In this document: positions 25,562 to 37,181 of the stretch, in pieces
How positions within the stretch are numbered: position 1 is the first letter of the stretch
Layout: every line of letters begins with the position of its first letter
NCBI RefSeq assembly: GCF_008039875.1
Contig: NZ_VRUU01000005.1
Location: forward strand, 1 to 64,000
DNA length: 64,000 bases
Source: Methylobacterium sp. WL119
GTDB taxonomy: Bacteria > Pseudomonadota > Alphaproteobacteria > Rhizobiales > Beijerinckiaceae
Direction of reading: 5' to 3'
Position numbers and translations under genes: made by a program
Notes under the pieces: generated by a model
Databases searched by the model: none
Told to the model about the DNA's origin: nothing
What the model saw: the letters and a program-made list of their open reading frames with translations, nothing else

Positions 25562-27363
25562 CGGGCCGCTTTCGTCAGAAATACACCCGTCCAGGCGGGC
25601 AGAGACGCACCGGTGCGGTCCGGCGCATTGGTCCAGACCGGCGTGTCGTCGCCGGCCTCGACGGAGAACGGCGCATCGCCGACATTGGCGACGAACCGCA
25701 GGGTCCCGCCCGCGTAGGACCAGGTGCAGTCGACCACGTCGGCGCGGGGAAGGATCGCCTTTGCGTTGCGATAGCCGGACTTGGCGAGCGGCACCACCAC
25801 GTCCCGGCGCAGGGCCAAGAGCCGGGTGGTCTCGGCCAGCACCTCCCGGTGCGGCGAGCGCTCGCGCTCGGACCAGTCGAGCTTCGACGCTTCGAAGGTC
25901 TCGGCCTCGGTCGGATCCGGGATCACCGACGTGTCGTCGGCGAAGGCCGCGAAGCTCTTGAACTCCTTGCGGCGCCCTTCCCGGACGGCCTTGTTCAGCT
26001 CCGCGTCCGGCGCGAAATCGACGAAGAACAGGAACGGCGTCGAGGCCGACCATTCCTCGCCCATCCACAGCATCGGAATCTGCGGGCTGAGCAGGAGCCC
26101 GGCGCGCGCCAGATCGAGCTTCTTCGGATCGGCGAGCTCACTCAGGCGCTCGCCGAGCGCGCGGTTGCCGACCTGGTCGTGGTTCTGCAGGAACGTCACG
26201 AACGCGGTCGGCGGCAGGTGGGCCGAGGGCTCGCCGCGCGGATGGTCGCCCAGCGTCTTGAACGGCTCGCCCTGATAGGCGAACCCCTCCGACAGGCAGC
26301 GCGCCAGCCGCTCGACCGGCTTGTCGCTGAAGCTCTCGTAGTAGCCGGAATCCTCGCCCGTCAGCAGCACGTGCCAGCAATGGTGCAGGTCGTCGGCCCA
26401 CTGGGCGTCGTGCTGGAGCGGCTTGCCCGAGCCGTCGCGCTCGAGCCACTTGGCCTGGTTGGCCTCGTTCTCGAGCATGAGATGGATCTGGCGATCGGGG
26501 AAGGCCGCGCGGACCGTCTCGCCGAGCTCGGCCAGGAAGTGCGTCGGCGAATCGTCGAGGATCGCGTGGACGGCGTCGAAGCGGATGCCGTCGAAATGGT
26601 ATTCCTCGAGCCAGTACAGCGTGTTCTGGATGAAGAACTGCCGCACGGTGTGGCCGCTCTCCTTGCCGTCGAAGTTGATGCCCGCGCCCCACGGGGTCTG
26701 GTGCCGCTCGGTGAAGAAGGTTTTGGCGTAGGCGTGGAGATAGTTCCCGGCCGGCCCGAAGTGGTTGTAGACCGCGTCGAGGTAGACCATCAGCCCGAGC
26801 CCGTGCGCGGCGTCGATCAGGCGCTTGAGGTCGTCGGGACGGCCGTAGGCGGCGTCCGGCGCGTAGGGCAGCACCCCGTCGTAGCCCCAATTGCGGGTGC
26901 CCTTGAAGTCGGCGAGCGGCAGCAGCTCGATGGCGGTGACGCCGAGCGCCTTCAGGTCGGCCAGCCGCTTCTGCAGCCCGGCATAGGTGCCCTCCGGCGT
27001 CGCGGTGCCGACATGCGTCTCGTAGATCACCGCCTCCTCGAACGGCCGGCCCTTCCACGCGTCGTCGCTCCAGGCGAAGGCGGCCGGGTCGATCACCTCG
27101 GACAGGCCCGACACGTCGTCCGGCTGGAAGCGCGAGGCGGGATCGGGCACCACGAGGTCGCCGTCGACGCGGAAGCCGTAGCGGGCGCCGGCCGCGACCC
27201 CGGGGACGGTCGTTCGGCGCCAGCCCTCGCCGGCATCCGGAAGCGCGTGATCCGTCCCGTCGACCACCAGCACGACGTCCCGTGCCGTCGGGGCCCAGAG
27301 CGCGAAGCGGACGCCTTGGTCCGCGATCTCGGCGCCGAAGGCCATGTTGTGCGTGCGCCGCAT
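25558..27363 (-). CDS. treZ: Maltooligosyltrehalose trehalohydrolase
   Basis: Cleaves trehalose from the end of maltooligosyltrehalose made by TreY. The 601-residue protein starts with the TreZ N-terminal domain (FGAEIADQGVRFALWAPTAR), then a GH13 barrel with AVYNHFGPAGNYL, GIRFDAVHAILDD (nucleophile), HLMLENEANQAKW (acid/base) and FLQNHDQVGNRALGER. First gene of the leftward cluster, divergent from gyrA across a 420-bp intergenic region, and coupled by ATGA to malQ-treY. An internal Met (residue 7) is an alternative start. Confidence 0.97.
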   Translation of the reverse strand: MRRTHNMAFGAEIADQGVRFALWAPTARDVVLVVDGTDHALPDAGEGWRRTTVPGVAAGARYGFRVDGDLVVPDPASRFQPDDVSGLSEVIDPAAFAWSDDAWKGRPFEEAVIYETHVGTATPEGTYAGLQKRLADLKALGVTAIELLPLADFKGTRNWGYDGVLPYAPDAAYGRPDDLKRLIDAAHGLGLMVYLDAVYNHFGPAGNYLHAYAKTFFTERHQTPWGAGINFDGKESGHTVRQFFIQNTLYWLEEYHFDGIRFDAVHAILDDSPTHFLAELGETVRAAFPDRQIHLMLENEANQAKWLERDGSGKPLQHDAQWADDLHHCWHVLLTGEDSGYYESFSDKPVERLARCLSEGFAYQGEPFKTLGDHPRGEPSAHLPPTAFVTFLQNHDQVGNRALGERLSELADPKKLDLARAGLLLSPQIPMLWMGEEWSASTPFLFFVDFAPDAELNKAVREGRRKEFKSFAAFADDTSVIPDPTEAETFEASKLDWSERERSPHREVLAETTRLLALRRDVVVPLAKSGYRNAKAILPRADVVDCTWSYAGGTLRFVANVGDAPFSVEAGDDTPVWTNAPDRTGASLPAWTGVFLTKAAR

Positions 27364-27783
27364 CGGGCCACCATCCTCATCGTTCGGGGCTCACGGGTCG
27401 GTCCGGATCGCGCGGGGGCGATCCCCGGAACGGTGCCGGGCGTGAACAGCCACGTCTGTCACAGAAGCGGTCGGCCCAGCTGTTGTTCCCCGCACCGCAC
27501 CCAAACCCTGCCGATCGCGCGGCGGCATTCGGGCGCGAGCTTGGCCGGAGCCAGCGCAAGGCGGGAACGCGCGGGGATCCTGCGGTTGCAGGCGTCGCTC
27601 GCGGTCGCGAAAAAGGCGGCGGACGCGCCGGGATCGGGTGCTTGCGCCGGTGCGACGGGAGGAATAATTAACCGTCTGATATCATTCGTCTTCCCCCACG
27701 TCGCGCCGCGTGCGGCGCTTCGGCGTGGGATGCACCTGACAACGGCCCCGGACGCGGGGCCTTCGCCACACGGATAAAAGCCC
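27364..27783. other. 420-bp divergent intergenic region, treZ/gyrA
   Basis: No credible ORF is seen. The stretch must contain the outward promoters for the trehalose/glycogen cluster (leftward) and for gyrA (rightward). A locally AT-rich patch near 27660-27685 (GGAATAATTAACCGTCTGAT) is the likeliest place for gyrA promoter elements, but no convincing -35/-10 pair was identified. Confidence 0.5.
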
Positions 27784-30519
<2,736 letters not shown>

Positions 30520-30527
30520 GGCGGAGG

Positions 30528-30565
30528 CCCTGCAGGGCGGCGGATCCAGCCGTCCTGCAGGGTTT
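30528..30565 (+). terminator. Terminator after gyrA
   Basis: A 14-bp stem with one mismatch (CCCTGCAGGGCGGC with GCCGTCCTGCAGGG), 7-nt loop, then TTT. It begins 9 bp past the gyrA stop. Confidence 0.75.
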
Positions 30566-30760
30566 CGGCACCGGCTTTTCGCGCGTGCTAGAAAAAATGA
30601 TACTCGGCGTGGGATGATTTTTCCGGGATAAACGTAGCGTATATATTTGACGAAAGCATCGTCGCGACTGGACTAACGATGTTTCCGAGTGTTGCCGCGA
30701 AGTCATATTCAAGGTGAGGCGGCGGGGTTACTGGTCTGCAACGTCAGTCCCCAACCCCGG

Positions 30761-31603
30761 ATGCCGCCCGTGCTGAAGTCCTTCGCCCTCGCCGCCGTCG
30801 CCTCGGCGACCCTCGCCGCCTCAGCCGGCGCCGCCGACCTTCCGCGCCGGGCCCCGCCGCCGGTGTTCACGCCCGTCCCGGTCTTCACCTGGACCGGCTT
30901 CTACCTCGGCGCGAATGCCGGCTACGCCTTCTCCGAGCGCGACAACGTCCGCACCGCCGGCATCGGCGCGCTGCAGCTCAACGTCGACCGCGGCCTGCGC
31001 CGCTCGAGCGTGCCGCTGCCGCAGGACGGCTTCACCGGCGGCGGTCAGATCGGCTACAACTACCAGTTCACCCCGGGCTCCGGCATCGTCGTCGGCATCG
31101 AGGCCGACGCGCAGTACACCGACCTGCAGCGCCGCCGCACCGAGACGATCTTCAACCCGGCCTTCAACCCCAACGTCCTGACCAACAGCTACCGCACCGA
31201 GCTGAACTACCTCGGCACCGTGCGCGGCCGCATCGGCTACGCCTTCGATCGGGTGTTCGTGTACGGCACCGGCGGCTTCGCCTACGGCGACGTGACCCAG
31301 TCCGTCACGTTCCAGACCGGCGCTCCGGTGACCTACGCCGCCCGCCGCTCCAGCATGGAGACCGGCTACGCCTACGGCGGCGGCATCGAGTACGCGCTGC
31401 CGACCGAGTCGTTCCTGAACTTCTTCCGCGCCAGCGCGGTCACGATCAAGGGCGAGTACCTCCGCTACGACCTGGGGAGCCGCAACCTCTTCGTCGCCAA
31501 TGTCGGCCCCGCCGGCACGCCGGGCATCGGCTACATCTCGCGCCTCTCGACCGAGGGCAGCCTCGCCCGCGCCGGCATCAACTACAAGTTCGGCACGTAC
31601 TAG
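30761..31603 (+). CDS. Omp25/Omp31-type outer-membrane beta-barrel protein
   Basis: Predicted 280-residue outer-membrane protein of the porin-like family common in Hyphomicrobiales. A signal peptide (FALAAVASATLAASAGAADL) is followed by a Pro-rich segment and the hallmark WTGFYLGANAGYAF. Alternating amphipathic strands and an end AGINYKFGTY follow, typical of the barrel-closing strand with a terminal aromatic. The ATG at 30761 gives the shortest start containing the whole signal peptide. An AT-rich upstream region (30585-30700) probably contains its promoter. A single gene with its own hairpin terminator. Confidence 0.92.
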   Translation: MPPVLKSFALAAVASATLAASAGAADLPRRAPPPVFTPVPVFTWTGFYLGANAGYAFSERDNVRTAGIGALQLNVDRGLRRSSVPLPQDGFTGGGQIGYNYQFTPGSGIVVGIEADAQYTDLQRRRTETIFNPAFNPNVLTNSYRTELNYLGTVRGRIGYAFDRVFVYGTGGFAYGDVTQSVTFQTGAPVTYAARRSSMETGYAYGGGIEYALPTESFLNFFRASAVTIKGEYLRYDLGSRNLFVANVGPAGTPGIGYISRLSTEGSLARAGINYKFGTY

Positions 31604-31650
31604 GATCTGCGCCGGGCTGCGGGCAGCCCGGATCGATCGAGATCGACCGG

Positions 31651-31684
31651 AAGGGTGGGAGCGGAAGCGCTTCCGCCCTTTCTC
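31651..31684 (+). terminator. Terminator after the Omp25-like gene
   Basis: The GC-rich palindrome GCGGAAGCGCTTCCGC (31661-31676), extended by flanking G/C pairs and AAGGG/CCCTT, is followed by TTTCTC. A second small perfect hairpin (8-bp stem, 4-nt loop) lies just upstream at 31612-31631. Confidence 0.55.
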
Positions 31685-31760
31685 GCGTTTCCGGCCGGCG
31701 GTCCATTCGCCGGGGCCGGCGGTTCCGTTCGTCACGAAAATCCTCTAGGGCGTTGCGGGC

Positions 31761-32264
31761 ATGAACCGCACCGCGCTCTATGCCGGGTCCTTCGATCCGG
31801 TGACCAACGGCCATCTCGACGTCGTCCGCCAAGCCTGTCGGCTGGTGCCGCGCCTCGTGATCGCGATCGGCGTCCATCCCGGCAAGGCCCCGCTCTTCTC
31901 CGCCGAGGCGCGGGCCGAGCTGCTCGCGGAGACCTGCGCGCCGCTCGCCGCCGCCGAGGGGACGGAGCTGGAGATCGCGACCTTCGACGACCTCGCCGTG
32001 ACGGCGGCGCGCCGCTGCGGCGCCAGCCTGTTCATCCGCGGCCTGCGCGACGGCACCGATCTCGACTACGAGATGCAGCTTGCCGGCATGAACGGCGCGA
32101 TGGCGCCCGAAGTCCAGACCGTGTTCCTGCCGGCCTCGATCCAGGTCCGCCCGATCACCGCGACGCTCGTCCGGCAGATCGCCGCGATGGGCGGCAACGT
32201 CTCGCCCTTCGTGCCGGCCCAAGTGGCCGAACGCCTCGCGGCCCGCTTCGCGAGCCGCAGCTGA
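31761..32264 (+). CDS. coaD: Phosphopantetheine adenylyltransferase
   Basis: Catalyses the penultimate step of coenzyme A synthesis, joining ATP and 4'-phosphopantetheine. The 167-residue protein has the usual length and the nucleotidyltransferase motif [15 protein letters not shown] (the TxGH His binds ATP), [14 protein letters not shown], and the C-terminal [16 protein letters not shown], a variant of the ISSTxVR motif. It is followed 31 bp later by a secreted cyclophilin. Confidence 0.97.
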   Translation: MNRTALYAGSFDPVTNGHLDVVRQACRLVPRLVIAIGVHPGKAPLFSAEARAELLAETCAPLAAAEGTELEIATFDDLAVTAARRCGASLFIRGLRDGTDLDYEMQLAGMNGAMAPEVQTVFLPASIQVRPITATLVRQIAAMGGNVSPFVPAQVAERLAARFASRS

Positions 32265-32295
32265 GCCCCCAACGCTTCTCAAGGAGACGATCCCC

Positions 32296-32844
32296 ATGAA
32301 CCGCCGCAACGCCGTTTTCGCGCTCGCGCTCTCCCTCACGCTCGGGGCCTCCGCCGCCCGCGCCGCCGACGCCAACACCGTCTACCTCGACACCAAGGAC
32401 AGCCGCGTCACGATCGAGCTGCGCCCGGACATCGCGCCCAAGCACGTCAAGCAGCTCAAGACTCTGATCGCCCAGGGCTTCTACAACGGCCTGAAGTTCC
32501 ACCGGGTGATGGACGGCTTCATGGCCCAGACCGGCGACCCGAAGGGCAACGGCACCGGCGGCTCGAGCCTGCCCGACATCCCGGCCGAGTTCTCCTCGGC
32601 GCAGTTCCGCCGCGGCACCGTCGGCATGGCGCGCTCGTCAGATCCGAACTCGGCCAACTCGCAGTTCTTCATCTGTCTCGGCGATGCCTCCTTCCTGAAC
32701 GGCCAGTACACCGTGGTCGGCCTCGTCTCCGACGGCATGGATGCCGTCGACAAGATCAAGAAGGCGGCGCCCGGCGCCGCTGGCGGCGCGGTCCAGAACC
32801 CGGACAAGATCGTCAAGATGCAGCTGGCCGAGAAGGCCAAGTAA
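32296..32844 (+). CDS. Periplasmic cyclophilin-type peptidyl-prolyl isomerase
   Basis: Predicted 182-residue PPIase with a Sec signal peptide (RNAVFALALSLTLGASAARA) ahead of a bacterial cyclophilin domain: FYNGLKFHRVMDGFMAQTGD with the catalytic Arg, NSANSQFFICLGDASFLNGQ and YTVVGLVSDGMDAVD. It should catalyse proline isomerisation in the periplasm. An AAGGAG ribosome site precedes the ATG. The cytoplasmic paralogue starts at 33419, with one small secreted protein between. Confidence 0.95.
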   Translation: MNRRNAVFALALSLTLGASAARAADANTVYLDTKDSRVTIELRPDIAPKHVKQLKTLIAQGFYNGLKFHRVMDGFMAQTGDPKGNGTGGSSLPDIPAEFSSAQFRRGTVGMARSSDPNSANSQFFICLGDASFLNGQYTVVGLVSDGMDAVDKIKKAAPGAAGGAVQNPDKIVKMQLAEKAK

Positions 32845-32850
32845 GCGGCG

Positions 32851-33348
32851 ATGCGGGGCCTGCGCCGCGCGTCGGCGACCCTCCTCGTCGCCCTCGTGCC
32901 CGCCGCCGCGGGCGCCCAGCCGTTCTACGGCTACGCGTTCGACGGCGAAGGCCCCGGCTATCCGCTGAGCCTGCCGCAGACGTTGCGGGCGACGATCGTC
33001 GTCCCGCTCGCGGTGAAGCCGGTTCCGCGCCCGAACACCCTGGCCGAGCTCTATCCCGCCCTCGCGGCGTGCTGGCGCCCGCCCGCCATCCTCGAGGATG
33101 CGTCGAACGTCGAGATCACCGCGCGGCTGTCGCTCCGGCGCGACGGAAGCTTGCTCGGGCCGCCGCGGATCACGTATGCGAGGGGCGTCGGTCCGAAGAC
33201 GCGCCCGACCCTGGTGCATGCGACGATCGACGGATTGAACCGTTGCCTGCCGGCCCAGATCACGCCCGGCCTCGGCCGAGCGATCGCCGGGCGTCCCGTC
33301 GCCCTACGTTTCGTCTACCGGAAGGTCACCGCGAACCGACCCGGATGA
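32851..33348 (+). CDS. Secreted protein with TonB/TolA C-terminal-like domain
   Basis: Predicted 165-residue exported protein (signal ASATLLVALVPAAAGAQ). The middle to C-terminal part, LAACWRPP, then VEITARLSLRRDGSLLGPPR and ATIDGLNRCLPAQI, resembles the TonB/TolA C-terminal fold: a conserved W-x-PP, DGSL turn and single Cys pair. There is no membrane anchor other than the signal, so it would be a soluble periplasmic version. It starts 6 bp after the upstream PPIase stop and is probably co-transcribed. Assignment to the fold is by pattern only; function unknown. Confidence 0.7.
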   Translation: MRGLRRASATLLVALVPAAAGAQPFYGYAFDGEGPGYPLSLPQTLRATIVVPLAVKPVPRPNTLAELYPALAACWRPPAILEDASNVEITARLSLRRDGSLLGPPRITYARGVGPKTRPTLVHATIDGLNRCLPAQITPGLGRAIAGRPVALRFVYRKVTANRPG

Positions 33349-33418
33349 CGGCCACCGATCACCCCGCCGCGCCGCAGCCAGGCGCAGCGCCCCCGCCCTG
33401 AACAACCTGGAGACCGAC

Positions 33419-33877
33419 ATGGCCGACACCGAAAACCTCGTCCTCGAGACCACCAAGGGCCGCGTCGTCGTCGCGCTGCGCTCCGACCTCGCGCCGAACC
33501 ACGTCGAGCGCATCAAGACGCTCGCCGGCCAGGGCTTCTACGACGGCGTGCCGTTCCACCGCGTCATCGACGGCTTCATGGCGCAGACCGGCGATCCCAC
33601 CGGCACCGGCTCGGGCGGCTCCGACCTTCCCGACCTGAACGCCGAGTTCAACGCCGAGCCGCACACCCGCGGCACCTGCTCGATGGCGCGCACCAACTTC
33701 CCGCACTCGGCGAACTCGCAGTTCTTCATCTGCTTCGACGACGCCCGCTTCCTGGACAAGCAGTACACCGTCTGGGGCAAGGTCGTCGAAGGCATGGACG
33801 TGGTCGACACGATCAACAAGGGCGAGCCGCCGCGCTCGCCCGACAAGATCGTCAAGGCGACCATCGCCGCCGCCTGA
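33419..33877 (+). CDS. Cytoplasmic cyclophilin-type peptidyl-prolyl isomerase
   Basis: Predicted 152-residue PPIase without signal peptide, consistent with a cytoplasmic PpiB-like enzyme. Cyclophilin motifs: FYDGVPFHRVIDGFMAQTGD, NSQFFICFDDARFLDKQYT and WGKVVEGMDVVDTINKGEPP. It has the same core as the secreted copy at 32296-32844, probably arising by duplication. GGAGA lies just before the ATG. Confidence 0.96.
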   Translation: MADTENLVLETTKGRVVVALRSDLAPNHVERIKTLAGQGFYDGVPFHRVIDGFMAQTGDPTGTGSGGSDLPDLNAEFNAEPHTRGTCSMARTNFPHSANSQFFICFDDARFLDKQYTVWGKVVEGMDVVDTINKGEPPRSPDKIVKATIAAA

Positions 33878-33885
33878 ATCCGGAC

Positions 33886-33920
33886 CCGTCCGTCGCCCCC
33901 GAGAACCGGGCGACGGACGG
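33886..33920 (+). terminator. Perfect 13-bp hairpin after the cytoplasmic PPIase
   Basis: Stem 33886-33898 pairs perfectly with 33908-33920 around a 9-nt loop, 8 bp after the stop codon. There is no T run, so it may terminate weakly or protect the 3' end. Confidence 0.5.
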
Positions 33921-34599
33921 TGCCCCACGCCCCAAGTTTTCTGCACGCGATACCCGTTTCAGTCGTCGATCCCTCGCCCGCGGCGGAGGCGATGCATGCC
34001 TCCATCGAGCAGACGTTCGTCGAGCGCGAACTGCCGACGGCAGCCGTATCGGATCGAGGATCGAAAGATCGGGATGCGCCGGCGTCCTCAACGCAGCGCC
34101 GATCGCCGACGCCCTACCCACCCTGCCTCCACGAATATCGGATCATACGGTTCGGCTGAGCCATTCGCGACGGCGCTACGCCAGGATCGAGCCGTCCGCT
34201 TGCAGCGCCATGGCCCCGCCGGCGGTTGCTCGATCGGCGATCGCTCGATCCCGCTCGTCATCGGGCTCGACACGGTGGCCGGACCCGTCACGAACCCGTC
34301 TGCGCCCCGAAGGCGCTCGCATCGCTCGCCGTAGCGATGCTTGGGCGGGACCGCTCGCTCGGCGTCGTCCGGGTCACTGGCGCGCACCCGGAACGCCCGG
34401 CGAATTTAACCCATGTTGGTGTCGGTCTTGCGCCGGCAACTTAGCGTGACGGTTGCGCTCGCCCGTCATTCGAACACGTCGCGGTTGGCGCGTCGATCTC
34501 TTCCGCCGCGGAGCCATCGTGCCGAGGCCGGCGCTCGCGGGTGCGGACGCGGATCGACACGATGTCGTCCATGGCCATGCGCGAGCAAGAACACATCGG
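33921..34599. other. About 680 bp without a convincing gene
   Basis: Several short overlapping ORFs occur here on both strands, but none has the codon pattern, start site or composition of the neighbouring genes. No tRNA or known riboswitch was recognised. The base composition is slightly lower in GC than the flanking genes. It may be a decayed gene or regulatory/ncRNA region. Confidence 0.4.
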
Positions 34600-34875
34600 A
34601 TGGTCGAGAAGCGGGATACGGGCGTGAGCGAGGCGATTCAGGACGAGACCTTGCAGGCGCCGGTCGCGATCGCCCGCAGCCGCAGGGCGTCCCCCGCAGG
34701 TCCGCGCTATCACGCGGTCATCACCGCCCGCGACGGCGCGAAGAGCCTTCACCCGTTGCCAGCATTCGGCGACGACGAAGCCATCGCGCAGGCGCTCGCG
34801 CTCGCCGAAGGCCGGGTGATCGAGGTCTGGGACGGCCCGCGCCTGATCGAGCGCTTCAACGCAGTCACCTGGTAG
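34600..34875 (+). CDS. Small conserved-looking hypothetical protein
   Basis: Predicted 91-residue soluble protein. The C-terminal half, YHAVITARDGAKSLHPLPAF, then EAIAQALALAEGRVIEVWDG and RLIERF, looks like a compact alpha/beta domain with normal codon use. The N-terminal part is less convincing. The ATG at 34600 is one option; a GTG at 34624 is the other. No family was recognised. It ends 55 bp before tRNA-Gly, which is on the opposite strand. Confidence 0.55.
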   Translation: MVEKRDTGVSEAIQDETLQAPVAIARSRRASPAGPRYHAVITARDGAKSLHPLPAFGDDEAIAQALALAEGRVIEVWDGPRLIERFNAVTW

Positions 34876-34930
34876 CGCCCGAACCGTAAATGGCAGGCGT
34901 CGCGACCGTCGGCATGATCTACAGAAGGGG

Positions 34931-35004
34931 TGGAGCGGGTACCGGGAATCGAACCCGGGTATTCAGCTTGGAAGGCTGCTGCTCTACCATTGAGCTACAC
35001 CCGC
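34931..35004 (-). tRNA. tRNA-Gly(TCC)
   Basis: The 74-nt minus-strand sequence begins GCGGGTGTAGCTCAATGG, has anticodon loop CTTCCAA (anticodon TCC, decoding GGA), a T-loop GGTTCGATTCC and an encoded 3' CCA. The acceptor stem pairs fully, with one G-U. Confidence 0.97.
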
Positions 35005-35082
35005 AATCCGCGCCGGATAGCATGGCGCGGTGAGCTTGAGAAGGCCGGAGACGCTGCGATCCGGCCCCTCCCGGCGTGGTTC

Positions 35083-36258
35083 TCAGTGCGCCGCGACCTG
35101 CCGCGTCGGCACGATGTCGTTGGCCATCACCTCGCCGAACGGGCCGTCGTTGCGGGCGTTCGAGGGGCCGATGCCGGTGGTGGCGCGCAGCGGCAGCTTC
35201 GGGAAGACGAGCTCGGCGAAGCGGTAGGCCTCCTCGAGATGCGGGTAGCCGGAGAGGATGAAGCGGTCGATCCCGAGATCGATGTACTCCTTCATCCGGT
35301 CGGCGACCTGGTCGGCCGAGCCGACCAGCGCCGTGCCGGCACCGCCGCGCACCAGCCCGACGCCGGCCCAGAGGTTCGGCGAGACCTGAAGCTTGTCCCG
35401 GCTTCCGCCGTGCAGCGCCATCATCCGGCTCTGCCCGACCGAATCCTGGCGCTTCAGCGTGGCCTGCGCTTTGGCGATCGTGGCGTCGTCGAGCTTCGAG
35501 ATCAGGCGGTCGGCCGCCGCCCACGCCTCGCCCTCGGTCTCGCGGACGATGACGTGCAGGCGGATGCCGTAGGAGAAGGTCTTGCCGCGCGCCTCCGCGG
35601 CCGCCTTCGCGGTCGCGATCTTCTCGGCGACGCCGGCCGGCGGCTCGCCCCAGGTAAGGTAGACGTCGCAATGCTCGGCCGCCACGTCGATGCCGGCCGG
35701 CGACGAGCCGCCGAAGTAGAGCGGCGGATAGGGCTTCTGCACCGGCGGGAAGATCAGCCGGCCGTTCTCCGCCGAGAGGTGCTTGCCCGTGAACGAGACG
35801 GTCTCGCCGGCCATCAGGCCGCGCCAGATGTGAAGGAACTCGTCGGTCACCGCGTAGCGCGCGTCGTGGTCGAGGAACACGCCGTCGCCGCGCAGCTCCA
35901 CCGGATCGCCGCCCGTGACGACGTTGATCAGCAGGCGCCCATCGGAGATCCGGTCGAGCGTCGAGGCCATGCGGGCGGCCGCCGAGGGCTCCATCAGGCC
36001 GGGACGCACGGCGACGAGGAAGCGCAGGCGCTGCGTCAGCGGCGCGAGTGCCGAGGCGATCACCCAGGAATCCTCGCAGGAGCGGCCGGTGGGCAGCAGC
36101 ACGCCGTAATAGCCGAGGGCGTCGGCGCCCTGCGCGATCTGGCGGAGATAGCTCAGCGACACGTCGCGCGCGCCCTCAGACGCGCCGAGATAGCGGCCGT
36201 CGCCGTGCGTCGGCAGGAACCAGAGGACGTCGGTCTTTCCGTCGGTCGAGGCGGTCAT
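35083..36258 (-). CDS. ssuD: FMNH2-dependent alkanesulfonate monooxygenase
   Basis: Cleaves the C-S bond of alkanesulfonates using FMNH2 and O2, releasing sulfite. The 391-residue luciferase-family protein shows the SsuD N-terminus [16 protein letters not shown], then [59 protein letters not shown] and [14 protein letters not shown]. The ATG at 36258 gives the normal length. It is last in the leftward operon reductase, two binding proteins, permease, ATPase, SsuD, 20 bp after the ATPase gene. The reductant should come from the flavin reductase encoded at 39945-40526. Confidence 0.97.
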   Translation of the reverse strand: MTASTDGKTDVLWFLPTHGDGRYLGASEGARDVSLSYLRQIAQGADALGYYGVLLPTGRSCEDSWVIASALAPLTQRLRFLVAVRPGLMEPSAAARMASTLDRISDGRLLINVVTGGDPVELRGDGVFLDHDARYAVTDEFLHIWRGLMAGETVSFTGKHLSAENGRLIFPPVQKPYPPLYFGGSSPAGIDVAAEHCDVYLTWGEPPAGVAEKIATAKAAAEARGKTFSYGIRLHVIVRETEGEAWAAADRLISKLDDATIAKAQATLKRQDSVGQSRMMALHGGSRDKLQVSPNLWAGVGLVRGGAGTALVGSADQVADRMKEYIDLGIDRFILSGYPHLEEAYRFAELVFPKLPLRATTGIGPSNARNDGPFGEVMANDIVPTRQVAAH

Positions 36259-36278
36259 CGAAAGGTCTCCGTGTCGGC

Positions 36279-37181
36279 TCAGGCCGCCGAGGGCGTGCCG
36301 AGCAGGTGCTCGAGGATGCGGCCTTCGAGCCGCGCCAGGTCGGGATCGCCGCGGCGGCGCGGCCGGGGCACGTCGACCCGCAGATCGAGGGCGATGCGGC
36401 CCTCGTCGACGACGAGGATGCGGTCGGCCATCGCCACGGCTTCGGCGACGTCGTGGGTCACGAGGAGCGCGGTGAAGCCCTGCGCCCGCCAGATCCGCTC
36501 GATTAGGTCCTGCATGCCGATGCGGGTGAGCGCGTCGAGCGCGCCGAGCGGCTCGTCGAGCGCCAGGAGGCCGGGTCCGCTGACCAGCGCCCGGGCGAGC
36601 GCTACGCGCTGGCGCTGGCCGCCGGACAGGGTGGCGGGCCAGACGCCGTCCTTGTCGGCCAAGCCGACCTCCTCGAGGGCCGCGAGCGCACGCGCCCGAC
36701 GCTCGGCCTTGGTGCCGGTGCCGGTGCCGGACAGGCCGACGGCGACGTTGTCGACCACGCGGGCCCAGGGCAGCAGCCGCGGCTCCTGGAACATGATGCG
36801 CCGCGGCCGCTGAGACCGGCGCGGGCCGGCCTCGGCCTCGTCGAGGCCGATGCGCCCGGAGGTCGGCGTCTCGAGGCCGAGGATCAGGCGCAGCAGGGTG
36901 CTCTTGCCGCAACCGGAGCGGCCGACCACCGCCGTGAAGCCGCCGGCGGGCAGGAACAGGTCGAGCCCCGCGATCACGGCGTTGCCGTCGAAGCTCTTGT
37001 GGAGGTCGCGGACGGTGACCGCGATGCCGCGTTGCTCCCCCGCCCGGTCGGGGGAGGATCGGGATGAAGGTTGCGCGCTGCCCGAGAGCGTCGCGACCCT
37101 CTCCCCCTGGGACAGCGCAGGCGCGCCGGTGTCCGGTTCCCGCGCCGGCGGCTTGTCGCGGAGTTGGGCGTCAAGCAGCAT
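36279..37181 (-). CDS. ssuB: Sulfonate ABC transporter ATP-binding protein
   Basis: ATPase of the sulfonate importer. The 300-residue product has Walker [10 protein letters not shown]-loop FQEPRLLPW, signature [15 protein letters not shown], Walker [13 protein letters not shown] and the switch His in VTHDVAEA. The first 52 residues before the ATPase core are unusual: Ser/Gly/Arg-rich and encoded by a stretch (about 37014-37125) that contains a perfect hairpin and resembles the intergenic repeat at 2232-2365. The start ATG at 37181 shares a base with the ssuC stop (TGATG). Confidence 0.95.
   Translation of the reverse strand: MLLDAQLRDKPPAREPDTGAPALSQGERVATLSGSAQPSSRSSPDRAGEQRGIAVTVRDLHKSFDGNAVIAGLDLFLPAGGFTAVVGRSGCGKSTLLRLILGLETPTSGRIGLDEAEAGPRRSQRPRRIMFQEPRLLPWARVVDNVAVGLSGTGTGTKAERRARALAALEEVGLADKDGVWPATLSGGQRQRVALARALVSGPGLLALDEPLGALDALTRIGMQDLIERIWRAQGFTALLVTHDVAEAVAMADRILVVDEGRIALDLRVDVPRPRRRGDPDLARLEGRILEHLLGTPSAA
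37014..37125. repeat. Palindromic repeat inserted in-frame in ssuB
   Basis: Contains a perfect 8-bp hairpin (37035-37042 with 37049-37056). It also has a 20-21-bp segment, read on the minus strand as CGACGCTCTCGGGCAGCGCG, similar to CGACCTCTCCGGACAGCGCG in the repeat at 2232-2365. It encodes the low-complexity N-terminal linker of the ATPase without breaking the frame. Boundaries are approximate. Confidence 0.5.

Noticed and set aside
22961..25717. Open frame of 918 codons on the plus strand opposite malQ-treY
   Set aside because: No recognisable domain and biased composition; the opposite strand encodes an intact GH77 enzyme.
34931..35030. Hairpin 35008-35030 (CCGCGCC/GGCGCGG) considered as a terminator of the ssu operon
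   Set aside because: The stem is only 7 bp, has no T run, and abuts the tRNA-Gly 5' end, so it cannot be told from chance.
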